Part shown: positions 48,891 to 61,545 of the stretch, in pieces | How the letters are laid out: every line of letters begins with the position of its first letter | How positions within the stretch are numbered: position 1 is the stretch's first letter | Source of the DNA: Rallus limicola | Lineage: Eukaryota; Chordata; Aves; Gruiformes; Rallidae | Reading direction: 5' to 3' | NCBI GenBank assembly: GCA_022605955.1 | Contig: JAKCOZ010000003.1 | Location: 61,504,179-61,568,178, forward strand | DNA length: 64,000 bases | Translations under genes and position numbers: made by a program | Notes under the pieces: generated by a model | What the model was told of the DNA's origin: nothing | What the model saw: the letters and a program-made list of their open reading frames with translations, nothing else | Database searches by the model: none

Positions 48891-50264
48891 GCGTGCTTCC
48901 AAACCGAGCCAGGGGCACCGGGGAGGAATGGAGCGGAGTGGAGTCGTGCAGCCACCTTGTGGCCTGGCTGAGGCTGGTTGGGTGCTGTGGGCATCCTCAG
49001 GCATGCATGGTGCTGGTTGGCACACACATCCCTCAGGGACAGAGCTGTGCTGCCTGGCTTGCATGCTGGAGAGACATCTTCCTGTCAGAGAGCCTCTAGT
49101 GACACTGGGAGCTCTGGGAGTGACACCTCTCATTCACCAGTGCTGCTGGGGTGTGTCTTGAGCCAGAGGACTGTGTTACTCACAGGGACATGCAGGGAAT
49201 GGAGTGACTTCAAGACTTCCAGTCTGTGTGTCCCTCTCTGCCACCTGTGGTTCACCGTGTCCCTCCAGCACCACCGAGGCTGAGCTGCTCCAGCTACAAC
49301 TTCACAGGTGGCAGCAGGACCCGGGCGCGTGGCTGAGGCCTCATTCCCCTAGTCAGGGTCAGCCCAGGCTGGTCAGTATTTGAGGTCATGATTGCTGTAG
49401 TGTTTTGGGAACCCTGAACGTTCCTTGGCAGGAATTACCTGTCTTAGGATGAGTTTCTCTGGGGCGTGAAGTAGTGCGTTGGGGAAGGCAGGCACTGAAG
49501 CAGCCAGCAGAGCACTGAGTGCAGCCAGGGGATGTGCAGCTCAACAGAGCTGGGGATCACAGCTGCTCTGTGGCCCTGTTGCTTCTCAGAGGTGGGACAC
49601 ACAGCCCAGCCTCCGTCCTGTCACCGCACTGAGTGTGATCAGTGTGCCACCATATGTGTAGGAGCCAGAGCTGGAGAAGCACCACACTGTTTGACTTCAA
49701 CCAGCACGGTGCTATCCTTGGGTATGCCCAAGTGGTCACCCCCTTGGTCACACTGCACCTGGTACACAGCCCCACACGCATCCTCAGCCCACCTCTGAGT
49801 GCCTCACGCCGTGGGCAGAGGAGGAGAAGCAGCCACCCTTCTCTGGAAACTGCCTCTGCCTGTGTGTGGGGATGGAGGAAGCCGTGGAGGTGTTTGCTGG
49901 GACAGATTCGGCAGCAAATCAAACCTCAGCCACAGACCCGCTCAAGAAGGGTCCTCTCAGCTCCTGGAGGCTGTCAGCAGCCTCCTGCATGAAAACCTGG
50001 CCAGCAACAGAAGGAAGACACGTCTCCATGCCTACCCACAGACTGCAACCCTGGTGCCCAGCCCCACAGCAGCGCCTCACCACCTGCCCAAAGCCCCACG
50101 CTGGCTGCAGCACTTGCTGCTGCTCCAGGGATCTGCAGCCTCAGGTGTGCCCAGGTGGTCTTCAGGCCCACCAAGAAAGGGCAAGCCCTGGGAACATACC
50201 CTGCACTGAGACCAAGCTGTGGCGCGCAGCGGAGCCATCTGTTTCCATCCTGCAGCTGCTGTCC

Positions 50265-50420
50265 TTCCCATTGCAATTTACTCTGCCTCCTATAATTTAT
50301 TCATCCCAGGATGCAGCTTGTACATCTGCAGTATCATTACTGGAGACGCCATTAGCTTTAAAATTTTATAAACCTCTGTGCAGGTGATAAGTTGAAAAGT
50401 TAAAGAGGGTTATTGTGGCA
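50265..50420. promoter_or_regulatory. Candidate conserved non-coding block
   Basis: AT-rich island (CCTATAATTTATTCATCCC, GCCATTAGCTTTAAAATTTT and CAGGTGATAAG, which joins an E-box with a GATA-like core) in GC-rich surroundings. No coding signature. Confidence 0.3.
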
Positions 50421-52974
50421 GGAAAAAAAAAATAAAAGGGGGGTGGTGGTATTTGCTCAGTGTTCATCTCACACCAGAGAGCCTGGCTCTGGGGTGCTGT
50501 GGAGGGAGATTGGTGTGAGTGAGCGAATGGCTGCCAGCTCCCAGCCAACTCACCCAGCTGCTAATCCCTCCCCACTGGATCCACGTGCTGGCCAAGGCGC
50601 CGACAGGCATTTCCAGGTCTTTATCCCTCCTTGCCTCCTCTGCTGCACTGTTTTCCTCAGACCTGTGTCAAGAGGGGCTGCACATCCAGGTGTCTGCATT
50701 GGGATGAGTTGCCTGTGTTTCTACCAGCACCAGTGATGGACTTGGCAGTGACTGGTCATGGTTAGAGCAACCCCTGGTCACCTGCCTGCTGGGATGTCCA
50801 CAGCAAATACACAGTCTGGATGCTGCAGGATCCTCCAAGGAGTCGGGGAAGTCCCCACCATGATGATGTCCACCACCCAGAGCATGCAAAAGTCTCTCAA
50901 CCTGCAACCTCATCCTGCCTGTCACCTGCCTTTCTGCTTCCCCAACAGAGCACCCAACTGCATGTGCCTTCATTAAGTACCTACTGCAGTAATTAACCCA
51001 TTCTGGGGAAATTCCCTGGGGGGTTTCTGAGGCCTGGGTGCAGGTATGCACCAAAGACTGTGCCTGTGAGTTTTGGCAGGGAAGCAGGTGTGGAAGCCTT
51101 CGCTGGAGGCCCTGCACCCCTTGCCATGAATTAAGAGCATGCTGATCACTTCTGGCAGCTGGAGGTCTCTCTGACAGCTGAGCCAGGGGGATAAATTCCC
51201 TCTCCTCAAGGCCAAGAGAGATGTGTGTGCAAGGATGATTTACAGGCTGCTCGCTGGGAGTCATGAGCTGGAAGGCTGCGCGGATCAGGACCTGTGATGA
51301 GCAGCTTGGAACGCAGAGGAGAGAGGGGTGGTAGAAGGGCAGCACAGAGGAGGCAGCTGGGACAGGGGAGGGACATGGAGGAGACATGGCTCTGAAGCAG
51401 TCCCACAGTTTACAGACAGCTTTTATAGGTGAAAGCATGGATCAGTACGGAGGATCCCAAATTCCCCCCTCCATCCCTGGTGTATCTGCAGCCCTGCACA
51501 GCCTCCTGGAGCCTGAGGACTTGGACACTGCTGCCTGTCCTCAGAGCATAGCTGTGGCACAGGCAGGTGTGAGCGCTGGGGACCTGCTGCTGGTGGGTCC
51601 TGGTGGCACTGCCCTTTCCATCCTGTGCACCTTCCTCATCCTGGCTAAGGGTGTCTATCTGTCTAGCAGGCTTTGCCTGGGTAATCTGGCTTCCACTTGA
51701 CTTTTCTGTGCATCTGGTCTGTCCCTCTGTCCCTTATAGTCACTTAGAGTCCCTAGTCGGTCCCAGAGTTGCTCTGCCTGCTGTGGATCACTGTGCTGCA
51801 ATGTGGGCTCATTGCTCACTGATCAATTGCATCATTCAAGCCTTAGGCCCTCATTTGAGCTTTGCCAATGGTTAGTGGCAGCCCAAGTTCAAGCTTCAGC
51901 AGCCATCTCCTGCTCTACAGTCATCTTGAGTCTCCTTCCAGAGCTACCTTTGCCCAGGATACTCCTGCCTGGAAGGATGCAGGACCTAAATGGTCAGCCA
52001 GAGGGAATTCACCTACCCTGAGCAACAGGAGGGGAATGAAGGATGGGGAAGTCTGTGACACGTGAGGCCATCTGGGACCAGTTGCCAGGCTATCCTGCTC
52101 TTGATGACGTTTCCAGATTGTCTTTTTCCTTCACCAAAGGAAACTTACACATTAACTCACCTGCTCCCCATCCCTCTTCACTTTCATTTTCTTTCTTTGG
52201 TTTATTGTGGGAAACTATCTGGAAGATGTCTTGAAATGGTCATGGGTAGGACAGTCTCATTCTGCTGCCTGCCACCAGTAGCTGTTGTCTGTTGAGGCAC
52301 AGTTCCCAATTGCTTTTTGGGGCCACACATCATGGTCTGTGAACATCCTATTTCCCAAGTTCACAGACCCAACACTGCTGATGCCAAAGCAAGTCAACTT
52401 TCCTGTCCCACCTCACTCCGATGCACAGTTCAGTGCAGAGATCTTCTCCTGGCCTTCTCCACAAAGCCCTGGATCCTCGGGAGCAGAGGGGACTCCTCGT
52501 CACCTTCTGCAGACTGCGGTGTCCTTGAGGACTTGATGACCCTCAGCAAGACTTGGCGATCCTCAACTTGACTCTCTGTGTCCTGGTGAGCTGGCACAGA
52601 AAAGGCAGCCCTGCACTGCTGCTTCAACCTGTTGCCAGATCTTGGGGACATGCAAACTGTGTCTGGGGTTGCTGGCTCCCTGCCCGGTTGTCATGCAAGA
52701 AGAGATGCTCTGGGGACGGATCATCATCTGCCAGGACAAGATGGAGCTGGACAAATGAGCAGGAGTGGCTGGAGTAGCTGCTCACTCATGCTACACTGAG
52801 ACCTTCTCCATAGTGATCCCTCCTGGAGTGTGAAGACCAAGCAAGCCTGCACTCAACAGCCAGTTCTGGCAGCAGAAACCAGTTCCCTCTCACTTTTCTG
52901 CTGCATTGGCCTTCTCCCCCTCACTCTGCACAACTTCCAGCCACTGATACGCCAGGAGAAAGTCTTCTTTAATT

Positions 52975-53125
52975 GTTCCTAACTTCAGGCTGCTGCCAGG
53001 TAAACAGCGTGGAAATTAGTGGAGACAAGTAAATAATTTGTAAACAATAATTTATTTATCGCTTTCCCCTCCTTTCCCTGTGCAAGCAGATTGCAGGATG
53101 CCTCAGAAGCACTTGCAATTTGAGG
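52975..53125. promoter_or_regulatory. Candidate conserved non-coding block
   Basis: Contains TAAATAATTTGTAAACAATA (forkhead TGTAAACA core) and AATTTATTTATCG. No exon or repeat signature. Confidence 0.28.
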
Positions 53126-56100
53126 CGAGTTCTCTTGCGAGGCATTTCCCACTCCCTATGAATAACTTATGAAAAGATCAGAGTGAATATTAAAGGCCTG
53201 AAAAATCCAGAGACTTGGGCTTCTGAGCTGAGTAAGTACTGCTCCTGCTCCTTGAGTAGGCCAGCTACCCAGCGGAACAGCGCTAAGTGGATTCTCTGTG
53301 CTGTAATTAAAGGCTGAGCACATTTGTTCGTCAGCGGGCTGCCCATCAGGTGGGGTAGGTGGTGTGCAGCAAAGGGACGGAGAACCTGGGGGACGTGGTG
53401 GGTCCCTGGATGTTGTTTGGACACCAGGTGTTTGCTTTTGGGGGTGACTGGAGCTGCGCAGTGCTCTCACTGAGCTGGAGGTAGACGTGACCTGGCCCGC
53501 TGGACTGGGGCGATGCTGGGGGTTCACGGAGGTTTCTGGAGAGCCTCACGTGTCTATAAATTACCTGAGCATTGGTAGAAGGCACGCACGGAGGGTTTCA
53601 GCCCCAAATCCACTGAGAGCGGGGAGATGCACTGACTTCAAAGAGCCCAAAGCCAGGCGTGTGCTTGGCTCCATCCAGGTGCTCTGTGCTGGGCATTTAT
53701 CCACCTCCGAGCTCAGCCGCCTGCTTTGTGTTACTATCATTTGTCTGAAAAAAAAGATGATTATAATTCACTCTGTGAGAAAGGCTCCCAGCCCTCTGCT
53801 TGGCTCTGAGGCAAGGATTCAGATCAGTGCTACATGAAACAGAGGAGGTGGGCCATGGGCTGAAATCCCTGTTGCACTTGCAAGGCTTCCTGCCAGCCCT
53901 GCAACAGTGGTCCCCATGTCCCAGCCCCAGAGGGACCCTCTGCCCCGGATGGTGCTGACAGGACCATGGGCTCTGATCACAGGTGTCTTTGCCAGTGCAG
54001 GTCTCAACAATCTTGCAGTGTTGGCGTGAGGGTAGGAACCCCCATGGCTGGGAACATGGCTGGCACCCTGTCCTGAGGCGGTCAGCACAGTTTCTGGCTG
54101 AGGTGGCGGGAGGATGAGGGGCTAGGTGACCTCTCCAGATCCTGCCTGTTTCATTATAATGGCTAGGAGGTCCTTAGTGGGACTTAAACCAGGGGTGAGT
54201 TCAAGGTGTCGTGCAGCTATGGATCCAGGTACCCCAAACACTTGTGGCACCCAGGGTGTGTCACCCACTCTCCCCCAGAAGGGGATGAATTTCCTCCAGG
54301 CATCCTGCAGCACATCTACCAGTGGGATGCAGGTTCCTCTGCACCCCTCAGCACCTCAGCAGCAGGATGGGTGCGGGCAGCCCTGCCAGCAGCACCCACA
54401 AGGCAATGCAGCAGGCTCTGGAGCAGGCAGAGGGGAACCTTTCCCACTGCAGGGATGGACCTGAAGCAGTGCACAACTAGAGGCCGGCCCCAGCTCCCCC
54501 TTGCTGGATCCCCCGCGCATCTGCGGTCCCTTCCCCTCTCCGGCAGCCCCGTGCACCTGCGCTCCAAGACAGAGTGGGATTTATCCTGCCCCAGGCGCTC
54601 GGTGCAAGGGGTCAGCCCTCATAAACCTCCCCAGCACTGCAGCCCGGGCCAGCTGCCTCGCTCGTGCCCGCGGGGACGGCCTCTGCATCCCAGGCACGTT
54701 TCACCGTTGGTACCCAGCTTTGGGGCTGTTCTCCAGACCGCCGCCCATCCTGGTGGGTACCCATGGCGTGGTGGCAGTACGGCAAGGGATGGGGCTAAGG
54801 ACCCCCAGCTCCCGGCTCCTCTCCCCACACCAAGCACTCCAGGTAACCCCGGTCCGTGGGAGGCGGTGTGAAGTCATTCTGGTCCTCCAGCAAACCCCTC
54901 CAGCTGTCTGGAGCCAGCACAGATTGTGGGACGTGTCTGGTGACTGACGGGGCCTCAAATCCATGTTTATGTGAGATGATATCGAGAGTTTTAATTTTTT
55001 TATGAGCGAGGGGCTGGGGGGAGGAGGGGGGTTCCCAGGGCAGCTTGGAGGGGAGGCGGCAGTGCGTGCATGTGCGTGCGTGAGACACGTTTCGTCCCGC
55101 TGACCCCCAGCTGCAGCAGTCCTGTGCAGATCAAAACAGCATCCCGTCACCTCCGAGCAGCAGGGAGCAGCTGGGGATGGCTGCTAGCACTGCCTGGAGC
55201 AGGGATGCGGCAGCAGGGACGCTGAGCTGGCCCTCCAGACCAAACCCTGTGTTCAGTCCATCCTGCACGTCACTGAGGTCCCCTCTGCTCCCTGCCCGGA
55301 AACTTGTCCCAGCCTCAGCCCCTTCCTCAGGAGATGAATCCCTGGAAAGCTCAGCTGAACTGGTCTTCTCCTTCCCCAAAGAGAAGCCCATTTGATGGGG
55401 TGCCTGAGCATGGCTTCTCCAGCATCCAGAGCCTGGTGAGATGCTGTGGCTGCTTTCAAACTCCTCTGAACCTCCTGGAGAAGCTGCTCTCTTGCCCTGC
55501 AGCACCACCTGTGCTAGTAGTTTCTGCATGGCTACCCTGTCTGCAGATTGTTCTGCTCTGGCTTAATCCTTGCAAACTTTAGCTCCAAGATGTGCATAAA
55601 ACCTTCATCATGTCCTTGAGGACCAGGTCAGAGTCAACAATGCTTTTCAGCTTGCCAGGACATTTCCTGGTCCGTTGTTGGGCCAGAGCAAGAATAAGGC
55701 AAGATGGAGCCTGGACACCTCCTGAGTGCCCTGTGTGAGTGGGATCCTGCTGGGAAAGGACCTGAAGCAAGTGCTTGGCCAGGAAATCTTAGAAGAAGAC
55801 ACCTGCCTGAGGCACATCCAGGGCTCATGGGTGAGCCTGTCCCCAGGACCACATCAGAATCAGGTGCATTCTGAAGGTTTAGGAGATGCCCATGGGAGGC
55901 TGGGAACCATGTATCATCGATATCCCATGGCCAAAGCTGTGAAGTGGCCACCAAGGTCACGCATCGCCATCCTTGACTATGGGATGGTGACTTCCATGTG
56001 GTGCCTGGCTCCTCTGGTGGGAAGATCCTGTCCCCGCTTCCCGCAGACAGTGGGGATGAAGCAACCTCTCCCCAAACCAGCCAGAGTGCCTGTGTGCAAG

Positions 56101-56154
56101 GACTCTCACCCGGAAAGGAGGAGGGGGGGGGGCGAGGCCTCTTTGTAACCCAAT

Positions 56155-56420
56155 CTCGTCTGCATGGGCCCCTTTGTTGTTATTACATTTATTTATTGAT
56201 CCCCCTTGGGAAAACTTTAGCAGTGCTGGACTTGCTGGGGCTTTATTAATGGGGGTGGGGGGCGAGGGGAAGGGAGGGGGGCCAAACAGAGCACTCGGAC
56301 CATCTGTTCCCACCAAAGGGAGGGAGCAACAATAGCCATGTTTATAAAACTCCTCTGCAGCTCGTTGTGCTTGCGAAAGGAGACCTTCCACATCAAAGGC
56401 CATTTCCGCTCCCGCTGCTC
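56155..56420. promoter_or_regulatory. Candidate conserved non-coding block
   Basis: Contains TTGTTGTTATTACATTTATT, AACAATAGCC (SOX-like) and CATGTTTATAAAAC (forkhead/CDX-like) around a G-rich insert. No coding frame was recognised. Confidence 0.3.
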
Positions 56421-56879
56421 AGAGGCCCCTCCATCTTCTAACATCCTGCAAGGATCACCCCATTCTGGTCCCGCTCCTTCCCCCCACCCCAGCCCTGGCT
56501 GTGTGATGAGGTGGCAGTGGCCTCACCCATGGGGTGATGGGACCGTGGCGGCTGGGGACAACCTGGCCAAAGGGAGGGTGCATCAGCCTTGCTCATGCCC
56601 CACCCCAGGGGGTGATCTCCTGGGAGGAATAAATCTCTACCAAAAATCTCTACCGTAAGGCGCTGGGTAGAGTTTGCCAGGCACGGGCTGGTGGGGCAGG
56701 AGTCCTGTCCCCAGGCTGTTTTCATTCGGTCTGCTTGGACGGCAATGTTTGTGAAGCCACTTTGGTTTTGCTCAGATTTCAGATGTGGGGAAAATAAAAA
56801 GGAATAAAAGCAAAAAACAAGGAAGGGAGCGGGGTCTGGCCATGTCAAAATTGGCTGGTGGGAGTCTTCATAATGAAAC

Positions 56880-57010
56880 AACTGTGTTTGGCTTTGCTTA
56901 GGCTTGTATTAGATTATCTGTTACAATCAGACATGAAAGAAAGACCATTAAACAGCAATGAAATATTTTGACTGAACCAATATGTGGGTTTTTTCTTCCC
57001 AAACTGATCT
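56880..57010. promoter_or_regulatory. Candidate conserved non-coding block
   Basis: AT-rich block with TAGATTATCTGTTACAATCA (a GATA-like TTATCT core and a SOX-like ACAAT). Confidence 0.25.
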
Positions 57011-57929
57011 TTGTGGACAAGATGAGGGTTTAGATTTGGCTTAGAACAAAGCCGAACACATTCTTTGGGACCTGAAGTGGTTAGACATCTCCTGACCGTG
57101 ACCCTGCCCCGTGGCAGGAGGACAGGCTGCTCTGGGGTGAGTCTGAGAGCTGGAGGCTTGGGACACATCCAGGTTGTCACAGCCCCAGCATGGCCATGGA
57201 TAATGGGATGTCACCTCCTGTGACTCTGGCTCCTTCCTTGCCTGCTGGTGCTTCATGTAGGTGTCTGTCTCCATGAGGTGAACTGTGTGTGGGTCAGTGA
57301 CTGGAATTTGTGCCCTCCAGGTGTGAGGAACTGAGGAGGTTTGGGGTGTCCCCTGGGGGTTTGGGAACATTCAGGTCCAGCCTTGGACAAAATTGAGCCC
57401 TCTGGAAGATGCTGCTGGCTCGGAGGAAGGCAAGACCCCAATCCAATGTCACTTTGTCAGCTATGGGAATGTCTCCTCGCTGTGTCACCTGCTTGTGTAA
57501 GGACCCAATTTCCAGCCTGTGGGAGAGGGGGTCTGACAGTAGGCTGGTGGATGGGCAGCCACGAGCTGCCTTGTGCCTTTGAACGTCCCCTTCCATCCTG
57601 GAAAGGGGAAACCTTCCCAGACACTATATGACACCTACTTGGGAAGCAGTCCAGCTCCCTGTGTGCTGTGTCCCCTTTGCATGTGCCAGAGGAACGGTTC
57701 CTGATGACTCCTGGCAGGGTGTAGGACACATGCTGTTCTCTCCCAGCACTTAGCCACTTCCCTGGGAATCATGGGGGAAAGAAGAGGAGCCCAGACTTCT
57801 GGGAGACACTTTTCACTCCATGCCTAAGCCACTACTCTGCTGCTCAGCCACACGGCTCCATTAGGGCCCCTCCTGGCTGTCTTCTTTCTATCAATCACCC
57901 CATCCCTGTGAGCAGCCCAGACACTGGAT

Positions 57930-58050
57930 CTGGGTTATAAATAAGACAATCACTGATGCTATTAGATAAACAGAGTGGCAGAAGCCAAATTAATGCTCGG
58001 TTTTCTCTTGAAAGGGAGGGAAAAAAGAGTCAATTGCTTATTAGTGTACC
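57930..58050. promoter_or_regulatory. Candidate conserved non-coding block
   Basis: Contains ATTAGATAAACAGAGTGGCA (GATA and forkhead cores), GCCAAATTAATGC and AATTGCTTATTAG (homeobox TTATTAG). The sequence is complex and non-repetitive, and resembles developmental enhancers. Confidence 0.3.
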
Positions 58051-59629
58051 CTGGTGGGGTCTGGTCTGTGTGCTGCAGCTGAGCTGGGTGGGCTGTGCTC
58101 GGCTGTCGTCTCTACAGGCGGGGGGGTTTGGGATGCTGCAAGCAGATGGTCCATGTAGGTCACCCTGGCCAGGGCAAGCAGGGGACTGGGGCAGACTGGA
58201 AGAGACATCAGAGCACTGAGGAGATGATGGGGAGCTGAAAAGGTGATAGAGGGCACTGCCCATCTGGCCATAGAGCTGGTCTGCTGGGCAGGGAGGGCAT
58301 TGAGTTTGGAGGAGGAGGTGTCTGAGGACCAGAGACACAGTGCCAGGGCAGAGGCTGAGCCACTCAGGATGCACATGAGGAATAGGAGAGCCAATGCTTT
58401 GAGGCTCTTCAAACAAAAGACCATCTCTGCTGGGGAGGCATCAAGTCCTGTCTGGAGCCACTTAGGAGTAAGATGGTCCAAGGCTGAAATCACAGCCTGT
58501 TGTGGCCATCTGTCATCTCTTGCAGCTACAAGCCTCTGCCCTACAGCATTGTGGGGATGCTTGGGGCTGTTGTAATCCCCAGGGATCCTGCCTGTAGCTC
58601 CATCTGTTTCTTTGTGTGGTGGTGGCTGAATGATCCTGGGCACATTCCTGCACCACTGGAAGTAGGCAGGAGCCTTTCTTCATGGTTGGACTCTGGTGTC
58701 TGAGCCATCCCTCCTGCTGCTGGAGAAGAAGGTACTAGAGGAAGTCTGTAACCTGCCAAGAGCATCCAGTGCTGTGTCTCTGTACAGGAGAAAGGCATTT
58801 TCTCAGCCAATGCCCTGTGGTTTGGCATGGGCTCTATTTTTCTGGACTTGATGCCATTACAGTTTAAGGACCAGGGTGTTTTTGGGTGCCTCCAAGTCAA
58901 GCTGACTCCATTTGCGTCATTGTCCCACCACACTCTTACCCTTTACACCAGCTCCTGCTGTCCTTGCCCCCACCTGCCAGCTCACCACATTGTTATGGCA
59001 GAGGAGGATGGTGTTTGTCCGTTGGGGACCAGGTTTACCCTTGCACAGACAACCAGCAGCTCTCTGCCAGCTGGCTTGATGGCTCCCACCCAGCATTTCC
59101 ACCCAGCTCAGCAGGATGTGCTCGGTCTTGGGTCTCCCTGTGCAACTACCAGTGTGCTTTTATGGCAGCTGAGCCTGCCTTCACACCCTCTGCCTCCCTG
59201 CTCTCACCTGGGACTCTCTATTGCTCTGCCAGAGCCAAGATCCACAGCACCATGCCCGCTGCTCCATCCAAGTGGGGTGCCCCATTGAAGCCAACAACTC
59301 ATCTCTGTCCGCTGAGTTTGCCATAAATAACCTGCTTGTTGATCTCTGGGTGCTCCAGGCTCCTGGGATGCTGCTGAGACAGCAGGGAGCTTCTCCAGCC
59401 ATTGGGCTGGGGAGGGTGAGCGCTCTTCTGACATCTGCCTCAGGGAAGGGTGCAGGAGGTGCAGGGGTTGGGACCCGTTCCCATCCATTTCTCGATCCAT
59501 TCCTACTCCCCACAAGGCCTGGAAGCCAGGAAATAGCTCCTGCTTTCCAGCCACACTTGTGATCCCCCTCGCAGAGCCCGGGGAGCTCCGCGCGAGGCAG
59601 CTCTCGCATCAGCAACAGCCGAAAGCAAC

Positions 59630-59890
59630 ACCTGAGCTGGGATTTACTGCCACATATGTGCTGGGAAGATGTGGGGACTCGTTGCGCCCGGCTGATGTAT
59701 TGGATTTCAGGTTATGTGATGCACAGGTCTCTCTGAGCGCTGTAATTCCCTCTTGCTTCCTGTATGGATTTATACTGCTAAGTGGATGGATTTTCTGCTT
59801 GGCAGGGATGCTCCGCGGGGACCTTCCCCAGTTAGAAACATCTCTGCACATCTGTAGGTAATATTACTGGGGCACTTCACCAGTGGGCTT
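59630..59890. promoter_or_regulatory. Candidate conserved non-coding block
   Basis: A long, complex stretch of balanced composition (GATGTATTGGATTTCAGGTT, GGATTTATACTGCTAAGTGG) with no splice or coding signature. Confidence 0.25.
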
Positions 59891-60324
59891 TTACAACACC
59901 CCTCGCTTTATGGACTGATGCTTAATCTGGCCAGGCACTGAGGAAGGGTTGACAAACAGCATCCTGGAGCTGGCAGCAGACTGTGCCGTGCCGACTCCAG
60001 GTGCCCGAGGGTGCCTGGGGCTTTTTGTGAAAGCCACCACTCTTGGATGGCTTCTCATACAGCTGCCCTGGGCTGTGGGAGCACAGTTCCCTCGGTCCCT
60101 GAAACAGCTTGAAAGGGACAGGTTTCTGCTGCTTAATAACCTGAGACAGCATGCCTCTGGACCAGGCACAGCGATCCGGCCTGGAGATGAAGGCAATCCG
60201 TCTGTCTGGGATGCTTCCCCCCTGGCAAGGGCTGGTCCTGACATTTTCATCTCTGCTAAGAGCTGTCCCTTCCCCCTGCCCCAAACAGCCATCTGCTATG
60301 GTAGATTACGCTGGCTTTTAGCGC

Positions 60325-60430
60325 TGTGAATCCATAATTAGTGCATAATTAATTACCAGATGTTTTTAACACTAATGAAACATTAATAAATGACGGAGGC
60401 ATGTTGTCTGGTAATGGAACATTAACCAGT
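60325..60430. promoter_or_regulatory. Candidate enhancer with clustered homeobox sites
   Basis: Dense TAAT/ATTA cores (CATAATTAGTGCATAATTAA, TTACCAG, CTAATGAAACATTAATAAAT, AACATTAACC) within about 105 bases. The composition is far from the local GC-rich background. Confidence 0.35.
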
Positions 60431-60610
60431 GAACCAAGCCAGCACGTGGGGCAGTGCTGCTGCTGCTATCCTGGCTGCACTGTGTGGGGCTGAGTTCTCC
60501 TCTCCTAAAGCCCTGGCATGGTGAAAAGTCATAGCAAGTTCCAGATGGGAGCTAGAGACCAGCCTGGTGCTGCCTCCAGGCTTTGCAGAGCCAGGGCTGT
60601 GGCTTCTTCG

Positions 60611-60670
60611 CATCCATCCATCCATCCATCCATCCATCCATCCATCCATCCACCCACCCATCCATCCATC
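60611..60670 (+). repeat. (CATC)n microsatellite
   Basis: About 15 CATC units with two CACC variants. It is probably polymorphic. Confidence 0.97.
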
Positions 60671-60889
60671 TCACAACTGGAGAGATGCTGTTGGAGCACC
60701 AGGCAGGCAATTTCCTTTTAAAAAATAAGGGTGGGCTTTTTTTCCCTCCTGAGATGAACTGCAGCTTGACCACATCTCTGCTTGCCTCACAAGCAAGGCA
60801 CACAGGGAGAGGCCAGGCCCCGACACGGCATGCTCTGCTGCGCCCGCTGCCCCCATGCTGGCTCCACGTGTGCCCTGCCCTGATGGAAG

Positions 60890-60985
60890 TTTAATTCAGA
60901 GCATCTGGGCCAGTGGCATTTTCCTAACGTGAAATTATTAATCAGACAAGGAAAGCGCATTAATTGGGATTATGTGCCACCTTCA
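60890..60985. promoter_or_regulatory. Candidate enhancer with homeobox sites
   Basis: GAAATTATTAATCAGACAAG and GCATTAATTGGGATTATGTG, with a TAATTGGGATTA-like paired/bicoid core pair. It lies 0.4 kb beyond the 3' end of CNTFR. Confidence 0.32.
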
Positions 60986-61449
60986 TCCCCCAGGCTGCAG
61001 CAGAGCCCAAGCAGGTCTACCATCCTCCTGCCTGCGGAGAGGTGCCAGAGTGCAGGGAGAGCCCAGGGATGGACACCCGGGACCCCCGAGGGGAGTCCCC
61101 AGTGGAGACTCCTGGCCCCTCCCCATCACAGCAGGGGTGTCACACAGGGTGGTGACAACCATCCCCTTTACATCACCGGGGCTTGTGGTGCTGGCCATTC
61201 CCCTGGCACCTTCTCAGGATGTCCCCAAGGCCAATTTTTGTGTGTCCCATTCCCGCCCCCTGCCCTGGAGAGATGATATTATCAGTTGAAGCCCCAGGGC
61301 AGACTCCAGGGTGTCTGTGTCCCCCCCTCACTGCCACCCCCGCATCTTCCCTGTCCCCACACGTGGGAGTGAGTGGGTAGCCAAGAGCCTGCCCGTGTCA
61401 GCAAGAGCGCAAATAACACCCAGAGCTGCCAGTCATCATGAAATGATCA

Positions 61450-61455
61450 TTTAAT
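61450..61455 (-). terminator. CNTFR: CNTFR distal polyadenylation signal ATTAAA
   Basis: The common variant ATTAAA, followed within 40 bases by a GU-rich stretch (TGGGTGTTATTTGCG). It is the last plausible signal before featureless sequence. Confidence 0.6.
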
Positions 61456-61539
61456 GAAGACCGTCTTTCCTGGTGCGTGTGTGCGTTGTCTCGGTGTGAG
61501 CTTTAGTTTTTTTTTTTTATCCCCTCTAGTATTATTTTT

Positions 61540-61545
61540 TTTATT
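61540..61545 (-). terminator. CNTFR: CNTFR possible proximal polyadenylation signal AATAAA
   Basis: A canonical AATAAA inside an A-rich stretch of the 3'UTR, 90 bases before the ATTAAA. Either or both may be used. Confidence 0.45.

Larger units (their letters stand above)
48891..61429. other. Intergenic region flanking CNTFR
   Basis: No recognised gene, including ENHO, which lies next to CNTFR in humans. Between the candidate regulatory blocks the sequence is ordinary GC-rich avian intergenic DNA with one (CATC)n microsatellite. Confidence 0.5.
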
